From: Auricularia sp. M13
Taxonomy: Eukaryota; Basidiomycota; Agaricomycetes; Auriculariales; Auriculariaceae
Direction of reading: 5' to 3'
Length of the DNA: 64,000 bases
NCBI GenBank assembly: GCA_037042915.1
Contig: CM073196.1
Location: 1,550,001 to 1,614,000 of the forward strand
Positions 59,865 to 64,000 of the stretch are shown here, one piece after another (the stretch's first letter is position 1; every line of letters begins with the position of its first letter). The translations under genes and the position numbers were made by a program. The notes under the pieces are model-generated. The model was not told where the DNA came from. It made no database searches and was given only the letters and a program-made list of their open reading frames with translations.

Positions 59865-61005
59865 GCGCATAGCGCACCAGTATAACTCATGCACACGTTT
59901 TCTCTGCGCTATCGTCCTCCCTCAACAATCTAGACGAGCTGCTACTGCCGGTGTCCGCTCCCGCAGTCGACATGCTCTCTCTTCTCGTTATGTCGCAAAC
60001 GACCACGGCACGATATCCCCAATTTTGCTACCATCACAACATCAACTCGCATGCGCCCGGTTTCCGCACAACAACAGTACCCAACGACGTCTTCGCCACG
60101 CCCTCTTGTTGGCCACCAACTCGCCGCGCTCGTTCCCATCTTCGCTCTCCATGCTCGTCATTTATCTTTCCCTCGCGGGGACGGCCTTTCTTGCCGCGCG
60201 CGCAACGTCTTGCACAGAACCTTGTCGTCGCTGTCTTGGGTTTTGTTCACCTTTTCCTTCCCTTCCCTTCCCATCTTGTCTTGTCGTCGCTGTAAACTGC
60301 CAGAACCCCGGAACGCGTCCATATCTCTCTCATCTCTCTTCTTCCTTCCTCACTCGTATCACCCGCCCAGTTCTTGTCGCAGACACGCAGCGCCAGCGCG
60401 CGTTTTCGCACCCCCTCTCGCCCTCTTCTTTTTGTCCCGCTCGTGCTCGGTTTCTTGCCGTTCTTGTCGTCGTGTTCAGGAAGGTTGTAAAAGAGGATAG
60501 GCACTCTCGGAGATGCGAACAAAGGTCTTTATCTATCGAGGAGAAGCTCCGCGTGCAATCCTCGTTCAGTCGTACAGTTATAAGTCGAGGTTGGGAAGAT
60601 GTTGCAGTGTGAATGAACAAACGTGCGTTGCGGCGGACAGCGATCCCTTGCATTAAGCAAATAGTGAAGAGTCAAAGGTACGTGAGGGCAGCACCGTGTA
60701 TGTACTCTTGGCATCGCTCACGCTGGCGCCAAAATGTGAATCGGTGCTGTATGCACCTTGCTGGCGCATCTGAAGTGTGAAGCGGTACCTCGCTGCAAAT
60801 TCCAACGAGCGGGCTTCTGTAGCGCTGGAACGCCGAACAGTATTCAGCGAAGTAGGCATGACAGGGGTTGCCGTGCAGCAAAGACAGCGGCAGATGTGCT
60901 GCCAGCGCCCGTGGAGGCCGTTCGGCGACCCGACGTAATGTGGTCACGAGCAAGGAGCTTCGTTCCGTCTGGACTCCGCACTGAAGCTCCTTCTCCTCCA
61001 ACGCC
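59865..61005. other. Intergenic region before alpha-galactosidase
   Basis: 1.1 kb with C/T-rich low-complexity sequence (about 60,100-60,450) and no recognisable protein or RNA. It should hold the Pumilio-gene 3' end and the alpha-galactosidase promoter. The 256-codon minus-strand frame ending near 60,672 is antisense to the next gene and was not called. Confidence 0.4.
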
Positions 61006-63181
61006 ATGCTCTCTCGTTCAATCCTGGTATTCGCGCTCGCGAGAGCTGCCGTCGCCGCCGTAGGTACCAATGGGCAACGGCCTGGTTTGGTACGCACTGC
61101 ACGCCGTCCTAAACGGGATGCATGCCTACTCAATTGCTCAAACCGTGCAGGCAGACCTCCCGCCGTTGGGCTGGAACTCTTGGAACAAGTTCGGCTGTGA
61201 CATCTCCCAAGATACTGTACGCTGTGCCTTGTCTCTGTGCCTTGTTCATGGCTCATACCCCGTTGTAGATCCTCGACGCTGCAAAGTCCATCGTTAGCAC
61301 TGGACTCAAGGACTTTGGCTATGAATGTATGCAGTGATTTTGCGCATGCAAGAGCCCGCCTTCGACTGATCCTCCTGCAGATGTTATTATTGACGACTGT
61401 ACGTTGACCTGGACACTGGCGCTTGCCAATGTGGCGCATCAACGCAATGACGACAATCCCTCCCAGGCTGGCACGCAGATCAGCGGGACAACGAGACGAA
61501 CAAGCCAGTTGCCCACCCCGAACGTTTCTCCCTGGGTATCAAGCACATTGCCGACGAGGTTCACAAACTCGGGTTGAAGGTAAGTCAACGATCGGCAAAT
61601 TGGCATTCGTTTGCTGAACCCGTCTTCAGTTTGGCATATATTCCAGTGCCGGAACGTCAGGCATATTTACCTATCTCTATTGCATGCTCCTGACAGGTTT
61701 ATCAGCCATACATGTGCTGGCCGCTTTGGTTCGCTGGGTTACGAGGAAATCGATGCGGAAACGTACGCTTCGTGGGACGTTGACTACCTAAGTTCGTTTT
61801 TTTTTTCTCCGTCGACGTGTAGACATTCACTGTCGTTGCAGAGTATGACAACTGTTACAACGAGGGCCAATCCGGAACGCCTGAAATATCGTTCAAGAGG
61901 TGAGGAAAGCCCACTCGCAAGCCTGTTCCGCTAATTGAATCCGCTTTTCATTCGGAAGGTACGAAGTGATGTCCAAGGCACTCAGGAAGACCGGTAGGGA
62001 AATCGTTTATGCTCTCTGCAACTGGGGAGAAGATGGTCCCTGGAATTGGGCACCTGTGCGTATCTTCTGTGAACGCCACAGAGGTACAGTCTTTCTCACA
62101 CCATTGACAGACGATTGCAGAGTCGTGGCGCATCTCTGGGGACGTTTGGGATGTGCGCATACATCGTGGCTCTTTTGTTCCGCATCTCCATGCTGATTGC
62201 GCCATTCGCAGAACTTTGACACTGTCGACGATTATTGCCCTTGCGAAACCATGATTGACTGCAAACTGCCCGGCTTCCGTACGATCAACTATGATTACTT
62301 GATCAAAGCTCACCTCAGCTCTCAGATTGTGCGGTCGACAAGATCATCGAATTCTCCGCCGCACTCGGCCAGAAAGCTGGGCCAGGGCACTGGAACGACA
62401 TGGATATGCTTGAGGTGAGCATTTGACTCCTCATACTCTTAGGGTGGCTAACGACCTTTTGAAGGTCGGGAATGGTGGTCAGAGCTATGATGAATACGGC
62501 ACGCTTCACCCTTTCTCCCCAATCTGTCTCCCATTAACTCAAGGTACAGTCACGCATTTCTCGATGTGGGCGCTGGAAAAGAGCCCGCTGATTCTCGGAC
62601 ACGATCTCACAAAAATGGTGGGATTTTTTATTTCAGCCTGTTTACCACCGTCAATGACACGCACCTACTAGACGAACGAGACCTACGAAATTATCACCAA
62701 CAAGGCCATTATCGATATCAACCAGGACCAGCAAGGCTCTCCAGCGCATCGCAAATGGAAACGTCCTGTTGATGGTGGTTCGGTGCAGCTGTGGACCGGA
62801 TCGCTGGACGGCGGGTGAGCTGCCAACGACCCTCAGGTCCACACCTTCCTCGCTCAGACAATGACATCAGGGATACAGTTGTAGCCCTTGTCAACCTCTC
62901 GCCAGGGAACGTGACCGTGTCAGCCGATTTTGCCGACATATTTGATTCAGTGAGCCTCTATTCGATGACAGGGTATTTGCAATCTCACTCGCAGTGGCCT
63001 GGCTCAGCGCGACGCTAGCGCACAGTCCTTTGAGTTCTTCGACCTCTGGGAGCGTGCGGACGAAAGCGACGCGCAATCATGGGGTCGCTCCCTTGGCGTC
63101 GTCGACAAGTCCCTCAACAATATTTCGCTACGCAAGCATCAAACCAAGGTGTATCGAGCGAAACTTGTGACCCCAGAGTGA
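61006..63181 (+). CDS. Secreted alpha-galactosidase, glycoside hydrolase family 27
   Basis: The enzyme removes terminal alpha-galactose from plant galactomannans and raffinose-type sugars. A signal peptide (MLSRSILVFALARAAVAA) precedes NGLADLPPLGWNSWNKFGCD, DAAKSIVSTGLKDFGYE and an 18-nt microexon coding VIIDD. WHADQRDNETNKPVAHPERF, GRFGSLGYEEIDAETYASWD and KYDNCYNEGQSGTPEISF (nucleophile Asp in KYDNC) come next, with ALCNWGEDGPWNWAP and ESWRISGDVWDNFDTV. GHWNDMDMLEVGNGGQSYDE (acid/base region) and FSMWALEKSPLILGHDLTKM follow, with a C-terminal beta domain LVNLSPGNVTVSADFADIF and KVYRAKLVTPE. There are about twelve introns. Frame breaks lie near 61070, after the signal peptide, and near 62990; both look like lost bases. 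Confidence 0.92.
61381..61398 (+). other. 18-nt microexon in the alpha-galactosidase gene
   Basis: atgttattattgacgact, flanked by cctgcag and gtacgt, supplies most of the conserved YVIIDDCW block: Y and C are each completed by the neighbouring exons. Without it the catalytic core would lack six residues. Confidence 0.75.
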
Positions 63182-63486
63182 GTGAAACATTATCTATGAC
63201 CAGACGCCCTCACTGAGCTCGATCTCACGTGCCGCGTCAGGATAGGCAGCGAACAGGTCGTGCTGAGGATGAACTCTGAGGTTAACTTCGTTGAGCCTGA
63301 AACTCGAACTAACTGAACGTGTGTGTACTTGTAGCCACGGACGCCTGTAACCATACCAAATGAGATTGCGTCTCTTGCAGAACAATGGGTCGATTAGGTG
63401 TTGAGTGATAGCATAACATGGATCGCAACTTTGTACAGTAGCCAATCTACATCAACCCTGTCTTCATCAATCCGGTATGTATCTCT
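63182..63486. other. Convergent intergenic region
   Basis: 305 AT-richer bases between the stops of alpha-galactosidase (plus) and the tRNA 2'-phosphotransferase (minus). No further gene was seen. Confidence 0.35.
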
Positions 63487-64000
63487 TCATGGGGTTTTTG
63501 ATTGCTGTTTGTCTGCGATGGCCGCCCAGGCTTCCTCGGCGGCCTCGCGGTCCTCGTCCTGATCCACATTCTCTGTGACCGTGACCGTCTTTCCGGCCGC
63601 TGGTCTCGCCTCCTCAGAAGTGATACCATGTACAGGTTGTCGCGGACCGTTGTACCCGTCTATGGGCTGACCTGTCTTAGTAGCTTCCACGCGGGAGAAG
63701 AATTCAGGCGCGAGAAAGCCTTGCTCGTTGCCTGGAGTCAGGACGACACCATTTTCCGATAGATAGAACTTGTAGCCGGCACGCAAGGCTTTCGCGAGGT
63801 CGACGAAGATGAGAACTGATGAGGACTTGCGCGCCCCGCTGATCACGCCTTGGTCGTTCGGCATTCTTTGCGCGAAGTGGATATGCTGTCGGTTCATTCT
63901 GGAAAGACCTTGGGTGGCTGCGACGCACGTGAGGATGAAGCCATTACAACCAGTCCTTCGGATCCTTACAGATGCTTTTCCATGCGTGCTGAGTCGTGCC
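63487..64000 (-). CDS. tRNA 2'-phosphotransferase (Tpt1/KptA), 5' end outside window
   Basis: Tpt1 removes the 2'-phosphate left at tRNA splice junctions, using NAD. The right edge carries GTTQHAWKSI, spliced by an intron (donor gtaagg) to STQGLSRMNRQHIHFAQRMP. The core then reads NDQGVISGARKSSSVLIFVD, LAKALRAGYKFYLSENGVVL and TPGNEQGFLAPEFFSRVE. HGT/AW-type text, GLSRMNRQHIHFA and VISGARKSSSVLIFVD match the family's NAD- and phosphate-binding core. A C-terminal tail of about 50 residues rich in Glu/Lys (ENVDQDEDREAAEEAWAA) ends at 63487 and is longer than in yeast Tpt1. The N-terminal lobe is beyond base 64000. Confidence 0.9.
   Translation of the reverse strand, partial: ARLSTHGKASVRIRRTGCNGFILTCVAATQGLSRMNRQHIHFAQRMPNDQGVISGARKSSSVLIFVDLAKALRAGYKFYLSENGVVLTPGNEQGFLAPEFFSRVEATKTGQPIDGYNGPRQPVHGITSEEARPAAGKTVTVTENVDQDEDREAAEEAWAAIADKQQSKTP

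Noticed and set aside
60672-61442. 256-codon minus-strand open frame
   Set aside because: Antisense to the first exons of alpha-galactosidase, which is strongly supported on the plus strand.
1-64000. tRNA or rRNA genes
   Set aside because: I looked for B-box-like GGTTCGA(N)TCC sequences and cloverleaf arms on both strands and found none that held up.
1-64000. Biosynthetic gene cluster
   Set aside because: The AMP-binding gene and the TmpA-like gene are not adjacent, and no polyketide synthase, terpene synthase or modifying-enzyme group is present.

Overview
This window is nuclear DNA from a filamentous basidiomycete fungus, most likely an agaricomycete (inference). Four things point there. 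Almost every gene is cut by several introns of about 45-70 bp. The sequence is GC-rich. It carries a complete trehalose phosphorylase, an enzyme typical of mushrooms. It also holds basidiomycete-style low-complexity Ser/Pro proteins. There are no operons, phage, CRISPR arrays, rRNA or recognisable tRNA genes, and I found no intact transposon. Gene models were spliced by eye from reading frames, GT/AG sites and conserved protein motifs, so exon ends are good to a few bases only where stated.

Layout. 1-16.4 kb: an FMP25-like RCC1 protein (runs off the left edge), a bestrophin-family channel, the 24 kDa subunit of respiratory complex I, a ubiquitin-conjugating E2, a 6-kb gene for a giant disordered protein, a possible DUF6593 protein, a BTB/POZ protein and an N-terminal glutamine amidase (NTAQ1). 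16.7-20 kb: one short Ala/Pro-rich gene, then a 3-kb stretch without a supportable gene. 20-31 kb: trehalose phosphorylase, a divergent TFIIB/Brf1-like factor, a homeodomain-like protein, the ribosome-biogenesis factor Cms1 and a membrane-anchored ERI1-type exonuclease. 31-37 kb: a TmpA-like membrane protein, Mog1 and an Atg38/NRBF2-like MIT-domain protein. 37.3-47 kb: CAF-1 large subunit, an RFC clamp-loader subunit, an AMP-binding (ANL) protein and splicing factor SF3A1. 47.6-64 kb: a short poly-Q protein, an NADPH:quinone reductase, a GDS1-type winged-helix protein, an RRM/Pumilio RNA-binding protein, a GH27 alpha-galactosidase, and tRNA 2'-phosphotransferase (runs off the right edge).

Organisation. 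Genes frequently sit head-to-head over short intergenic spaces (75 bp between CAF-1 and RFC, 67 bp between the AMP-binding gene and SF3A1, 132 bp between GDS1 and the Pumilio gene). Two of these pairs join functionally related partners: CAF-1/RFC (both act with PCNA at replication forks) and Cms1/ERI1-like (both linked to ribosomal RNA in other fungi).

Important caveat. At least ten otherwise intact housekeeping genes carry single-base reading-frame breaks inside invariant motifs, mostly at short homopolymers. The simplest reading is uncorrected long-read assembly indels, not decay. I therefore annotate these genes as functional and mark each break. I see no convincing novel defence, mobile or biosynthetic system. 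The most interesting items are the divergent gene pairs, the 12- and 18-nt microexons, the GTGCG-type splice donors, the HPG (not HPN) motif in the E2 and the uncharacterised conserved proteins.
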